Shown here piece after piece: positions 51,851-64,000 of a stretch of DNA of 64,000 nucleotides (within the stretch, counting starts at the first letter, position 1; each line of letters opens with the position of its first letter). The stretch is taken from the NCBI GenBank assembly GCA_039096225.1, contig JBBPEB010000028.1, positions 186,001-250,000 on the forward strand. The letters are read 5' to 3'. The notes below the pieces were generated by a model. The model worked only from the letters and a program-made list of their open reading frames with translations, was not told where the DNA came from and searched no databases. Origin of the DNA: Blastocystis sp. Blastoise. Taxonomy: Eukaryota > Sar > Bigyra > Opalinata > Blastocystidae. The translations under genes and the position numbers were made by a program.

Positions 51851-52074
51851 TGAATATGTTCTTTCTTTATTATTTCTATTATTATGACAATCAATTCTTT
51901 TGATCTTGTCTGATTTTGTTTTGTTTAAAATCAATATATGTAGAATCTGTCATATAGACTTAAATTTATTTAGAAAAAACATGTATCAATAAGAGAACAA
52001 ATATAATTCTTCATTAACTAAGAAATCATTTCTTTTCAAAATGAAACACCATTCTTTAAATAACTTTTTTTAAC

Positions 52075-53304
52075 ATGGATATCATTCAGATTAAAGAAGA
52101 AGCTAATAATTCAAGTACTCAACGATTTCTCTATACATATTTATGCATTTAATTAGGTTTAGCAAAACAATTAGATTCTACTTTTCAAATTCAGAATAAT
52201 ATGATTGGAATGAGCATCCCAATGAAGATTACAGACCGTTACACAATGCAAAAACAAATAGATAAATCTGCTTATTATGATAGAACAAAATTACTTGGTC
52301 GTGGTCGAATGGGTTCTGTTTATTTAGGTGTATATTCGTTTACTGTATTCATATATACTCTATTTATTATAGAAAGATCCAAAAACAGGAAAGAAAGTAG
52401 CTATCAAAACAATTAAAACAGATAAGAATGGTCTTGAAATGACTTCATTAAGAGAAATAAAGATTTTAAATGAGGTTTGTCAATCGAAACAACTTAATAT
52501 AATTCAACTTCTTGATGTTTTCCATACTCAAGGTGAGGTCAATTTAGTATTAGAATATTGTTGTACGGATCTTGGAAGAATTCTAAAAGATAAAGAAATA
52601 AAATTGTCAGAATCAGATATCAAGACTATTATGAAAGAATGTTTAGAATCTTTAGATTATTGTCATAAACATTGGATAATGCATAGAGATATAAAACCAG
52701 ATAATATTTTCATTGATGATCAAAACCATCATAAATTATCTGATTTCGGTTTATCGCGGTTTTATGGTACTCCTCGTGATAAATACACTTTTGAAGTCTA
52801 TACTATGTATATTTATATTCTATATATATATTATTTATTTTATTGTTTTATTTATGCTTTGAATATATTATTTGTTTATAAAGGTAATTTGAATTATATA
52901 TATATATATAGATTATATCGTCCCCCAGAATTATTCCTCCATGCCAATGCCTACGGTCCCGCGGCCGATATCTGGGCGCTGGGGATGGTCATGGCTGAAC
53001 TGGCTCTAAAAATACCTCTCTTACAAGTGACTAGTTATGTATATATAGTTATTATTATAATACTCTTTTTTTTGTTTGTTTATTTTTGATCCTTGATTAT
53101 CATTTATATTTTTTATATTAAATTTATTTTTTAAATTTATTATAATTATTCTATTTATTAGCATGTAATTTTCTATGTTTATTGTAGTATACTATTTATT
53201 ATATATTCTATTAATAATCTATAATATATGTATATAATAGGATGAAGCTACTCTATTATATACTATATATCACATTTTTGGAACACCTAATGAAGAATCA
53301 TGGC

Positions 53305-53335
<31 letters not shown>

Positions 53336-53603
53336 CTATATTACGAATTCATGATGATTTTTATAATTATAATATCTATATTCTATATATTAAGATGTTA
53401 TTATCTATTATTCTCCCTCAATATTCATTATATTGTCTTATCTTATATATATATAGGATTGCTCCCTTCTTCCGAATTATATGGAATTTGATTCCTGTTC
53501 TCCAATTAATTTTCATTCTATATTTCCGAATATGAGTGATCAATATATAGATCTATTTAAACAAATGTGCACTATTAACCCGAATCATAGAATCTCAGCA
53601 GAA

Positions 53604-53639
<36 letters not shown>

Positions 53640-53837
53640 CACTTTCGTCATTTCTTTAATTATATTTTTTATGTTCTTTATATTCTTTTTATCTATCTTA
53701 AATTTTATTTATTGAAATCATATTTATATTATATTGAATCATTTATATATCTATAGGCATTAAAGCATCCATTCTTTTCCGTAGATCCCCAACCAACTCC
53801 TTTTAATCAATTACCTTATGATAAATATCATAAATAA
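52075..53837 (+). CDS. CDK7: CDK7-like cyclin-dependent kinase (CAK/TFIIH kinase)
   Basis: The order of motifs follows CDK7: LLGRGRMGSVYLG, KKVAIKTIKT, SLREIKILNEV, IIQLLDVFHTQGEVNLVLEY, CCTDLGRILKDKEIKLSESD, HWIMHRDIKPDNIFI, HKLSDFGLSRFYGTPRDKYT, PAADIWALGMVMAELALKIP, HIFGTPNEESWP and a C-terminal HPFFSVDPQPTPFNQLP that matches the GPTPGCQLP tail of CDK7. The helix string is SLREIK in place of the NRTALREIK of animal CDK7. In the T-loop the canonical VVTRWYRAPE reads VYTILYRPPE across an intron, losing the Arg and Trp. The product (about 310 residues) would phosphorylate CDKs and the RNA polymerase II tail. At least six GT-AG introns. The start is MDIIQIKEEANNSS, split from the next exon by a 45-nt intron. 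Confidence 0.8.
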
Positions 53838-54787
53838 TATCTTTATCGTCTCTCAGTTGCATTCCGCATACTCTTTTGTTTAATATAATTACGATATCAT
53901 CAACAGATATCTGAAATACAACCTATTAAAGAACGAAATCTAGTCAAAGACATTAAAAATCATTTCAATTATGATTCACAGATATCTCAAATGCATTATG
54001 AAATCATAATATTAAATATAAATATACTTAAATAAAAAAAGGAGACAAGTGATTTCAAATCAATTAAGAATAATCTCATACTTTCAATAAGTATATGCTA
54101 TTCTGATAGTATTAGACCTTTTCAAATAAATAAACTAAGAAATCATTCATTTTACACTCATATTTATTTTCAACATATTTTTTTTAATTTATTTGTAAAA
54201 ATAAGTATACTTTTGTTATCAAAAAATATAATTAAATTGATTTTTATATCCTTCTCATATATATACATTATTCTGAATTATACATTTTATATTTAAATAA
54301 CTCTACGCTTCTAAATACGCAATGATTATTTTTTTATTGGAGATTATAAATATGTATTCACATCCATAATCTCCACATATCTTCTAAGATTCACATAAAA
54401 TATTAAGAACCACTTATAAACCACAAATGTGCTTCATAATTTTAAAAACTAAAATAAATAAGTGAAGAAACACGAATACATCTTCTCTTTCTATATATCA
54501 ACAACTTGTTAACAACTTTTAAAACCAAGTCGCTTGGACTATCTCTCGTACAAATACGGGAATTTATCCTTAATGTCCATAGATTTCGTGATAATCACGG
54601 ATAAACTGTATTGACAAAAATTATTTTTCATAAAACCGCTACTTATGAGTTTAAAAAATAAAAACTCTTTCTTTTATGTCTTTGAAGCTCATTTTGGTTT
54701 ATTACTATCAGTATATATAATATTTAAATACATAAAAATTGGTTTTAAAATTTATTTATATTTTTTCTTCAATATTTAGGTAAATTG
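53838..54787. other. Intergenic region with a perfect 13-base dyad
   Basis: No coding-like frame. At 54587-54599 the sequence CGTGAT-A-ATCACG is a perfect palindrome with one central base, about 190 bases before the next start codon. It contains a variant of the CGTGATTAT word seen upstream of other genes, so it is a candidate regulatory site. An acceptor-like AG just before the next ATG suggests an upstream exon. Confidence 0.5.
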
Positions 54788-55804
54788 ATGACACAAAAGA
54801 GAGAAACATTTCTAACTGGATTAGAATCTGAGAATTCTATACAGACGTTACGTGAATTCATGGGATATCATAACGATAAAGCAAATGATTTTAAATTTGA
54901 AGATTTTTTACAAACTTTTCCAAATAAAGTATGATGTTTGTATTAAATTTTGAATTTTATTGATTCTAGGATTTGAATCGATTATGGAAATCGTTAAAAG
55001 AAATAAATCAGAATGCCTTTTTTGCATCTAAATTTGATCAAAAGCAAATAAGTGAATATCAATTATCTCTATGTATATAAATTGGAATATAATACAATAA
55101 AACATCGAATAAATCATCTTTATTTCTCTAGTTAATGAGGATGATACTACTGTTATCCAATCTACATTTTTACTTGCTAAAGCCACTTTCTCTGTATATA
55201 AATATAGTATAGTTGTTATAACATTTTTGTATGCATATATATTATATATATACATATATATATAGGTATCTCCTCTTTGTCCAGAAAATCTCATTTCTAC
55301 TTTATGTTTATATCATGAACGATTCTTCTGTTTTCCCGCGGTTATTCAAGATAATATTGCATTAACTATTGAGAAACTATGGAACACAGAATATGCTAAG
55401 AAGGAAACGTGTATTCCTGCGATTATTACGTATTTATTATTAAAAGCCTTACAAGAGGATAAGACACAAAAATATATAAAACGATTGTATATATGAATAT
55501 ATATGAATATATATGAATATAAATGAATATAAATGAATATAAATGAATATATATAATTTTATTTTTGTTAATATATATATACATACAAGTGTTTTATTAA
55601 TCTTTGAGTTATCTATTGTATTTAATACATTATATAACAAAATATAAATCATGTGATATCATAGATATGCGTTAAAGAATGGATTTGTGTTCCTGGATAT
55701 TGATGCTCCTCAATCAGATACATTGCGCGCGCTTCTTTTAAAAGCTATATTTAGCCCGCCATTCTTGATTTCAAAAGAGGGACGTTCACTTTGTTCTATG
55801 TATA

Positions 55805-55848
<44 letters not shown>

Positions 55849-56965
55849 TTTATGATAATAATAATTCATAGTTTTTTTTTATTGTCTCCTAAATTCCCAC
55901 GGGAATTATATGGATCTATTTTGGCGAATATTATACACAGTCCTTTGTCTCTCGCTCGCTTTTATGGCGAAATACTGTTCCAGGCCTGGAGTGAAGCTGA
56001 TATGATGTATTTATATACTTTATTTATTCTATATATACTATTATATCTATATATATATTATTATAATTGTTATTCTTTATTATAGTCAACGAAAAGTACT
56101 TGAAACGGATATTCTACAGAATGTTCTAGCACGTGCTGTTCATGCCAGTACACCTACTTTGTTTCGTCCTCTTTCTGAGATACTTAACGCATTTAACCGC
56201 AATAAACTGGACTCTAATGTTGAATCCATGCTCTTTGATATGTATATATTCTATATATATCTATTCTATATATATTATATATGTATACTATAGTTATGAT
56301 CCTATTATTTGGCGGGCTTTAAATGCCGCGAATGCATCTGTTCGTAAAAATGCATTTATTATTTTAATTAATGTTTTCCCGCTTCAGAATGGCGGGGAAC
56401 ACAAAGAAGACACAAATATTATTCAAAAACAATTTGATATTCTCTTTGTATATATATATTTATGTTATTATAATTATATTATTTTATTGTTATTATATAT
56501 TTATATAATACATATATAGAAATTCCTAACGGATAATACTATAGCAGTTCGTGTCGCAGCAATAGAAGGAGTGTGTAAAATATTATGTATATATATATAC
56601 TATATACTATATATATATACTATATACTATATATATATATATATATATAGATCTATATTGGGAGTTGGTGCCTATATCTGTGTCGAAAACTATTCTTAAA
56701 TATATACTCTCTCAATCTATATATGATGTAGCTTCTAATTCAATCAGAATCGCGGTTATTCAAGTATTTATAGTGTTATTTAATAGGATATATCATAATA
56801 TATATATTAATATATATACAAATTCAATATATAGGGTATTGTATATTTATTAGATAATCCTCTTTCATTCTCTGAAGTAAAATCATATCTCCCGCGGTTA
56901 TGCTTGTTTATTTGTGATAAAAATGAACGAGTAAGATTTGAAACTGTTAAATTATTACTGAAAGT

Positions 56966-56999
<34 letters not shown>

Positions 57000-57447
57000 T
57001 TAGGTTAGTCAGATTCGTTCTCTCTCTTTATTTTCGTTGATTCCCGTGGATATTTTGCTCTCTCAGATATATATAGATCGTTCTGTGTCTCGTCTCTTAT
57101 CGTTATATACACAATTAATTCTACCTATATTCTGGCCAAGGGTATATATATATATATATAATGGTTTTATCAAGAATAATAGATAGAATGATTATTTTAC
57201 AAACATAATCGATATTATAAATATATTATAAATGATAAAATTCTGATAATTATATATATATATATATATATATAGAATGAGCCGGGTAGAGTACAAATAT
57301 TATATATATTAAACTTTATGTATTTAAACAAGGATACTGCGGGAATAATCTTGAGAGAGGCTTGTAAAACAGTTGGTCCCGCGGGAGTTAGTAAATTAGT
57401 TGTTTTATTATTACGTAGTTTAATATTATGTATTCACGAAAAGGAAG

Positions 57448-57502
<55 letters not shown>

Positions 57503-58001
57503 TATATAGTTAGTATTTCCTCCACTTCAAAATCAAGAATCTTCAGAATGTATATATTTATATATATAACTATATAATTATATATGTAGCTAAACAATCA
57601 ACAAAGAAGCGTTCTATAAGTCAATTGGATGAACAAAAAGATAATACTGAGGATCAATCTGGTGCAGCCAATGGAATATCTCGAAATGAGTTTCCTGCCA
57701 ATGAGCTTTGGTTTCAGGGTAATATCTTAGAGATTATTGGTTTATTGATGAAAGAAATGATGAGATTATTTACTGTCGCTAAAGACCAAGAAGTAAAAGA
57801 TCCAGATAACCGTGGGAATGATGAAAATGATGAAGATATAGATAGTGAAGATGAATTGATTACTTTGAAAACAAAAGAATTCACAAAGAATAAAAAATCG
57901 CGGGGATATAAGAATACAACTAAATATACAGAAAATAGTATTGAGGGCGATATTGAGAAAACGAGATCCTATCTCTTACAGGAATTCAATGTATATATAT
58001 A

Positions 58002-58051
<50 letters not shown>

Positions 58052-60518
58052 TTTTTAATAGATAATAATTATATTATTATATTATTACCTTTTTCTATTC
58101 CTACTGTTTCTTCTCTAGAATGACAGTCTGATGACACTCTACACACAATTCCACAATACCGATTCTCTTCAGTATATATATGATATCATCTCCTTCTTCT
58201 CTCCAACCCAACTGCAACAACAATGTGAAGTATATATATATATATATATATAGATTATCACATAGAGTATATTATATATTTATACTATTATTTATATATA
58301 TATAATAGAATTATAATATAGAATACATGAATAGTAACTCATTTCATATATATCTTATATATATATATATTATATATATAGACCTTCTACACAAGTATTT
58401 TATCGGTATCAATTACAAATAATTGGAATTTTGATAGTATATCAGCATATATATATACTATTTTCTCCTGGAATCTTCAAAATGACTTTATTCAGTCTAT
58501 TCTGAAAGTGACTGAAGAGTATTTTAAGAACCCTTCGTTATGTATACATAAATATGAAGATGAAGAAGAGAAAGAGAAAGAGAAAGAAGAGAAGAAAAAG
58601 GAAAAGAAGAAGTCTAAAGGAAAAAAAGGGAAGGGAAAGAAAAATGCAGTTATAGAAGAACATCCTGTGATTGACCAAACAACTGATTCCCACGGTTCTG
58701 ACGAGGAAATTGATATATATTTAGCTGTTAGTATTCTTGAAGTTGTTATTCGTTTATATATTCAATGGTATATATATATAAGTATGATTACTATACATAT
58801 ATATAGTGATATTTCATTGGATAGTACGGTAACTACGTTAATTCACCGTACATTCACACCTCTTCTTCCTATTCTTAATACTTTATTCCAAGATATAATC
58901 GTGAATAAACAGTTTGATTGGCAGATTATTGAAGTATATTCACGGTTATTTATACTTTACTGTAAATTGGAAATATATGAAATTGCAAGCAAAAGAGATA
59001 AACAATCAGATTCATTTGAGTATATGTCAACTAGTCTAGCCTTAACGGACCTCACATCTACTATTCAATCTCTATGTGATAATCAAGATAATATCACTAA
59101 TTACTGTATATATATTTATATAGAATTATTGTGTATATACTAACATTATTTATAATATATTTTAATATAATATAACATATATATAGCCCTTCGATTCTTG
59201 TATACTCTGTCTTCTATTCAATTATCATTATTATATACATCAATTTCTATCTATCAATATGATGAACAAGTTGTCCATAATACCTTTATATATATGACAT
59301 CTCTCTCTACCTGCCCTCAACTCTACCAAACCCCCGCGGGAGAACCTGCTGATTCTCCAGAATATTCTTTCTTTATTACTCATAATCTTCCTCTATTTAA
59401 TAAACTCATCTATCTATTATATAATACACTCAAATCATTGCCTATTGTTGTATATATATATTATTATTAATATTATACTTATTATACTTATACTTATTAT
59501 TATCTCTTTTTATTATTATTATTATTAATATATATATATATATAGACGATTGACTCCTACTTATCCTATATATATGTTATACTATCTTCATATCCCGCGG
59601 TTTTCCTTCATGTTTTAAGTACAATTCGTTCTATTATTCGAATAGAATGTATTCAAAATAAAAATGATGCTCTTTGCTTATATTTACTAAGTCAAATTGA
59701 AACAGAAGTCAATAATAAAAAAGAAGGTATATTATTATATTTATTATACTATTATTAACTAAGTTATTATAATAATAATAATTATTATTATTATATATAA
59801 TACACATATATATTATTTATATACCTATTAATATACAGAGCTTTCTGTATTAAATATTAATAACGATCTTTCTACTTTCAGCTTCTCTACGTTATCTGCT
59901 GAATTCTTCTTAATTTGTTCATCTTCAATTCCTTTATTTCAATATGTATATATATATATTTAATATATTGAATATATTAATTTATATACTATTATTTATA
60001 TACTATTATTTATATTATATATATTCTTAGAGTTATCATTTCTTTTTAAATAAAATGAATTCATTATCGGTTTCTCCTTCTTCTTATCATCAATATAAAG
60101 CTTATTTATATATATTATATATATTATACAAAGCAAATAATAGACGTATAACAATAAAACAAGTTCCTCAATTAGTTAAAGAACTCGATGAATTTGAAAT
60201 AAAATGTATAATTATTTATTATTATTATTATTATTATTAATATATTATTATTATTATTATTATTATTAATATATATATTTATTAACATATATATTATTAT
60301 TAACATATATATTATTATTCTTAATATATATATTATTCTATATAGTTCATAGTCAAGTTATGAGTAATCAAGAATTAAATGATGATAAGAATTCGAAAGA
60401 ACTCTATTTAGAAACATATAAAGCATTAGTCATTCTAATTGGATTCTTTAAAGAAACAAAACAAAAAGATAAAATAGACACACCCTCAGAAAAGAAATCA
60501 GAAGAACATGAAGAATAA
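54788..60518 (+). CDS. NCAPG2: Condensin II subunit NCAPG2
   Basis: A HEAT-repeat subunit of condensin II, which shapes mitotic chromosomes. Diagnostic blocks are PIIWRALNAANASVRKNAFI, IQKQFDILKFLTDNTIAVRV, AAIEGVCKILYLYWELVPIS, GIVYLLDNPLSFSEVKSYLP, RLCLFICDKNERVRFETVKL, LLKVSQIRSLSLFSLIPVDI and LSRLLSLYTQLILPIFWPR, which follow the human NCAPG2 order (LWRSLKAPNA, IQKQFEELF, GVCKI-YWE). Further on are an acidic low-complexity segment (DPDNRGNDENDEDIDSEDEL), a Lys/Glu-rich stretch (EDEEEKEKEKEEKKKEKKK) and more helical repeats. The tail is polar (TPSEKKSEEHEE). More than 20 GT-AG introns with TA cores. The start at MTQKRETFLTGLESENS is the first usable ATG, but an AG acceptor 11 bases upstream means a preceding exon may exist. 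Total about 1250 residues. Confidence 0.85.
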
Positions 60519-60738
60519 TCAAATGAATCAATATTTTTTTATATATATGTTTCTTGTTTTGAATAATCATAAATATATTTATCATTTATTCTCCACTCTA
60601 TATAATATACCATACTACTAATATTTTATATGCATACTTAATTTTTTTTTTCTTTTTTCCTTTTTTTAAATGTTTATATATTCGTAAATAAAGTAGCATA
60701 TATCATTTTATAATTGTCGTATTAGTTCTCATTATATA

Positions 60739-60964
60739 TTAGGACGTTGTAGTCCATTCTACTCGACATAAAGGACAACGTGATTCTTTTATTAACCATT
60801 TCTCCATACAATGCTTGTGAAATGAATGTCTACATTTTCCAGTAATTGGAGGACACGAATCTCCAGGAACTTTACAAGTTGGACAACAGGATTCGAATGG
60901 ATTCTGACAAATACCACAGCAATCATCATTTACATCCCATTCCCATTTTCCTACTGCATGAATT
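60739..60964 (-). CDS. ANAPC11: APC11, RING subunit of the anaphase-promoting complex (3' exon)
   Basis: The small RING-H2 protein that recruits the E2 in the anaphase-promoting complex. The exon reads IHAVGKWEWDVNDDCCGICQ, NPFESCCPTCKVPGDSCPPI, TGKCRHSFHKHCMEKWLIKE, SRCPLCRVEWTTTS, which gives all RING Cys/His positions of APC11, including CCP-CKVPGD-CP. The exon begins at an AG acceptor, downstream of a GTAAGT intron (60965-61016). The first exon with the start codon is not resolved: the frame before 61017 runs into a stop. The family is certain, the 5' end is not. Confidence 0.85.
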
Positions 60965-61516
60965 CTACAAGAATTATATATTATATTGTATAATTTGCTA
61001 CAAAACAAAAACTTACTCTATAGATGATAATAAATATAATTATAGGATTCATAAAAAAAGTAATATACTCTTAATAGTGACTTTCATAACAAAAGAATAT
61101 ATTTTTAAACAAACAATTAAAAAAGCATTTTCAGTATAAGGCTGAAAAATTATTTCTATTCGTTACCCAAAAAAACCATGATTATCTTACAGAAATTAAA
61201 AAGAATGAAAAAAGAATAAGATCACTAAATAGTTCATCCAGTTATTTATTTGTATTCTTCGAGATTCTAACTATATAATTGGTAATTGATTTTGTTCATC
61301 CAATTATCTCGATAAAACCCACGACGTATGGAATTCCTTGTATAACGTGACTTGTTAGAAATAAGACGAAACTCCTATATAACCCATTCGTGATTATATA
61401 CTTTTATTTAAGAAAAGAGATTTTTCTTATTAATAATTCTGAACAAAAAACTTCAGAATCTTATCCTTTTGTTTTTTGCAGACAAAAGTTAACTTAATAA
61501 AATATAAATATAAATT
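60965..61516. other. Region between divergent APC11 and sirtuin genes
   Basis: This contains the APC11 intron (GTAAGT to TTGTAG on the minus strand) and its unresolved first exon. CGTGATTAT occurs at 61389-61397, about 120 bases before the sirtuin start. A TTTTTTGCAG acceptor-like site lies 35 bases before the sirtuin ATG, so a 5' UTR intron is possible. Confidence 0.5.
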
Positions 61517-63549
61517 ATGGGTCAACTAGAAAGTATAGAAATTGATGGTATTGGTGAACTTGAAACAAGAACTACTTTAAAAGGTGATTTAACATTAAGA
61601 GGAATTGCAGAATGTATCAAACGTGGTGAAGCTAAGAATATTGTTGTTATGTGTGGTGCTGGTATTTCAGTTTCTGCAGGTATACCAGATTTTCGATCAC
61701 CTGGAACTGGCTTGTATTATAATTTGAAGAAGTATCATCTTCCAGAGCCGGAGTGTATGTTTGATTTGAATTATTTTAAAGAAAAACCTGAAGCATTCTA
61801 TCGTTTTGTACTAGTATGTTATTTATTAATACTTTATTAGTTTATAGTTGATGTATTATATTCTATTTTATATTTGTATTCACTGTTTTATTAGTTTTTT
61901 TTTTCTTGTGATTCAAATAATTTTTGTTCTTTTGAGTTTTATATATATTTTTATTCTTTAGGAAATGTATCCAGATCAATATCTACCTACAATTACTCAT
62001 TATTTTATAAAATTATTATACAAAAAGAATTTATTGCTTCGTTGCTATACTCAGAATATTGATGATTTAGAGAGAAATGTTGATATTCCTGACAATCGTC
62101 TTGTTCAGTCCCACGGTTCTTTCTCTACTGCTTCTTGTATTAAATGTGGACGTCGTTATAAAACAGAAGTAGTGAAAAAAGCTGTTTTAAAAAGTATATA
62201 TATATATATATTTTGCATGTTTTATTTTTTATTATAATTATGATTAGTAATGTATATTTATTATATATCATTTTTATGTGTTTTTATCATTATTAATAGT
62301 TTTATTTTTTTTTTGATGTTTTATCATTAATAATAGTTTTATTTTTATATGTTTAATCATTAATTATTGTTTTTATTTATATATTTTATCAATGATAATA
62401 GTTTCATTTTGATTACATAATATCATTATACTATTAATTATATATATATAATAGATGAGATCCCTCATTGTAAGGAGAAGACTTGTCGTGGGTATATAAA
62501 GCCAGATATCGTATTCTTTGGGGAACCCCTACCTTTAAAGTTTAATATGTTAAATAAAGCAGATATGTTAGCGGCTGACTTACTGATTGTGATGGGAACA
62601 TCGCTACAAGTACAACCTTTCTGTGGTATATATATATATAATGTATAGTATACTTATTAAGATTATTATTAATAACAGTATTTTCAATAGTTGATTAGCT
62701 TATTACACTAGTCTATATTATATGTTAATAGAATCTTTTTTATTTATTTATTATCATGAATCATTCTATTGTATTATCTCTATATGTTTATATTATTTAT
62801 ATATCCATTATATATCACTTATATATTTATTATATATCACTTATATATTTATTATATATCATTTATATATTTATTATATATCATTTATATATATCTCTAT
62901 AGGTTTAGTAAATAAAGTGAAAGAAGATTGTCCTCGTCTTCTAATAAATAGAGAGCCTGTGGGTCCATTTCGTTTCTATACTATGGATTGTTGTTATAGA
63001 GATGTTGTGTATTTAGGGGATTGTGATAGTGGTGTACGTGCATTATGTAAAGAATTAGGTTGGCTTGACGAATTAGAGGACATGTTTACCAAGGGAAATA
63101 CTAAATTAGAAAAAATAAGACAGAAATATATTGCTTCTAAATTATTAGCAACTGCTAAGATAGATGAACATTTCCAGAATATAAATAATACTATAGAAAA
63201 AGATGAAGAAGGAAATGAGATTGTTAAAGAGCTGATGAAAGAGAAAGAGAAGGAAATAGAAACAAAGAAAGAAATGAAGAATAATGTTGAAAGTGAAATT
63301 GTGATATTACATAAAGATACAAAAGATATAAATACAACTTTACCCTTAGTAAAGTCAGAAGTACCTCTACCATCAATAGAGTCTAAACAAGATAGTTATA
63401 TACGTATGCGAAATTCTTCAGCGTCTTCTGTGAGTTCGGATATGCTATTATCAACAGATGATGATGATTTTACTTCTGATTATAATAGTATGAGACATCT
63501 TAATGGAAATATATCTCCTATTGGTAAAATACATACTATTAATATATAA
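61517..63549 (+). CDS. Class I sirtuin (SIRT2-like NAD-dependent deacetylase)
   Basis: The Rossmann core reads IVVMCGAGISVSAGIPDFRS, PGTGLYYNLKKYHLPEPECM, FDLNYFKEKPEAFYRF, CYTQNIDDLERNVDIPDNRL and VQSHGSFSTASCIKCGRRYK (catalytic His in QSHG, first zinc Cys pair CIKC). The next exons give HCKEKTCRGYIKPDIVFFGE, LLIVMGTSLQVQPFCG and LLINREPVG. These match SIRT2/Hst2 class I enzymes; the usual TQNIDTLER has Asp for Thr. The C-terminal extension after WLDELEDMF is a long charged coiled region (EKEKEIETKKEMKNNVESEI) then Ser/Asp-rich (SASSVSSDMLLSTDDDD), without a domain that I recognise. Four GT-AG introns. The start is the ATG of MGQLESIEIDGIGELE; Gly at position 2 is compatible with N-myristoylation. 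Confidence 0.9.
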
Positions 63550-63844
63550 TCTATAGTCTATATTCTTTATTTTTGTAAGATTTATATTATATTATATTAT
63601 ATTATATATTTTTGAAAATAATATATAAAAGAACAAAAAAATTACTCTCTAGTTAGTATTTATTATCAATATTTATTTTGTTTCTCTCTTTTTCTTTTTC
63701 TTTTTTTAATTTACATTTTTTTTTTAGTTTCTCTCTTATTCAATATATTGTATAGTATACTTTTTTCGTAGTAATTCTTACTTTTCTTTTATTTATTAAC
63801 TATCTTTTTGTTTCTTTTAAATTTTTATAAATATATATACTTTT

Positions 63845-63882
<38 letters not shown>

Positions 63883-64000
63883 ATCTCTAATTGGAAATAA
63901 TATTAAGAATATATCTTTCTAACATTCATTATAATCATTTCCTTATCATTCTTCTAACTTACATTGTTTTCTATGTATATATCCATTTATTGCTATTCTA
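63550..64000. other. 3' flank of sirtuin, no gene seen
   Basis: A+T-rich sequence with pentanucleotide and TA runs and no coding-like frame up to the window edge. Confidence 0.5.

Overview
The window is nuclear DNA of an intron-rich eukaryote with a very A+T-rich genome (my rough estimate is about 20% G+C; not computed). All three standard stop codons are used in the usual way. About 20 protein-coding genes lie on both strands, usually a few hundred bases apart. Most are cut into many short exons by introns built almost wholly of (TA)n or (ATT)n microsatellite. The gene set is conserved eukaryotic housekeeping, so the sequence does not fix the taxon. A free-living or anaerobic protist, or an A+T-rich early-branching fungus, would fit. 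BTB-TLDc proteins, a secreted legumain, a GT49 glycosyltransferase and an organelle-type [2Fe-2S] ferredoxin are compatible with an amoebozoan-like protist, but this is only an inference.

Layout. 0.7-7.3 kb: COG8 and dynein light intermediate chain (+). 8.6-11.1 kb: a BTB-TLDc protein and a DNAJC17-type J protein (-). 11.5-12.1 kb: a small coiled-coil gene (+). 13.9-16.0 kb: protein farnesyltransferase beta (+). 16.3-22.2 kb: FANCL and ARS2/SERRATE (-). 22.4-23.2 kb: signal peptidase subunit 2 (+). 23.5-29.0 kb: an unrecognised gene, legumain, an intron-containing tRNA-Tyr and ferredoxin (all -). 30.2-36.8 kb: an LMBR1-family membrane protein, a compact G+C-rich island that looks like a structured RNA, and an UNC93-like transporter. 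37.3-40.5 kb: SEC63 (-). 40.7-45.7 kb: CDIN1 and a CaMKK-like kinase ending in a CaaX box (+). 46.6-49.0 kb: GT49 glycosyltransferase (-). 49.4-53.8 kb: BET1, guanylate kinase and CDK7 (+). 54.8-60.5 kb: condensin II NCAPG2 (+). 60.7 kb: APC11 (-). 61.5-63.5 kb: sirtuin (+).

The most important observation is in the introns. Eight introns in six genes carry U12-type (minor spliceosome) signals: a 5' ATATCC[CT] splice site and, in seven of them, a CTTAAT branch motif close to the 3' end. Removing each restores a recognisable conserved protein. Four end in the classic AT-AC way, one is a 26-nt AT-AG intron, two end in AT-AA and one in AT-AT. This density in 64 kb is far above the well under 1% of introns known for animals and plants, and recalls the expansion reported in Physarum.

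Other links and oddities: the window encodes both the farnesyltransferase beta subunit and a kinase with a C-terminal CTIM CaaX box; long intronic (ATT)n tracts are polarised with the sense strand; the hexamer CCGCGG occurs 15 times, nearly always in one codon phase; and the BTB-TLDc gene shows a reading-frame break.
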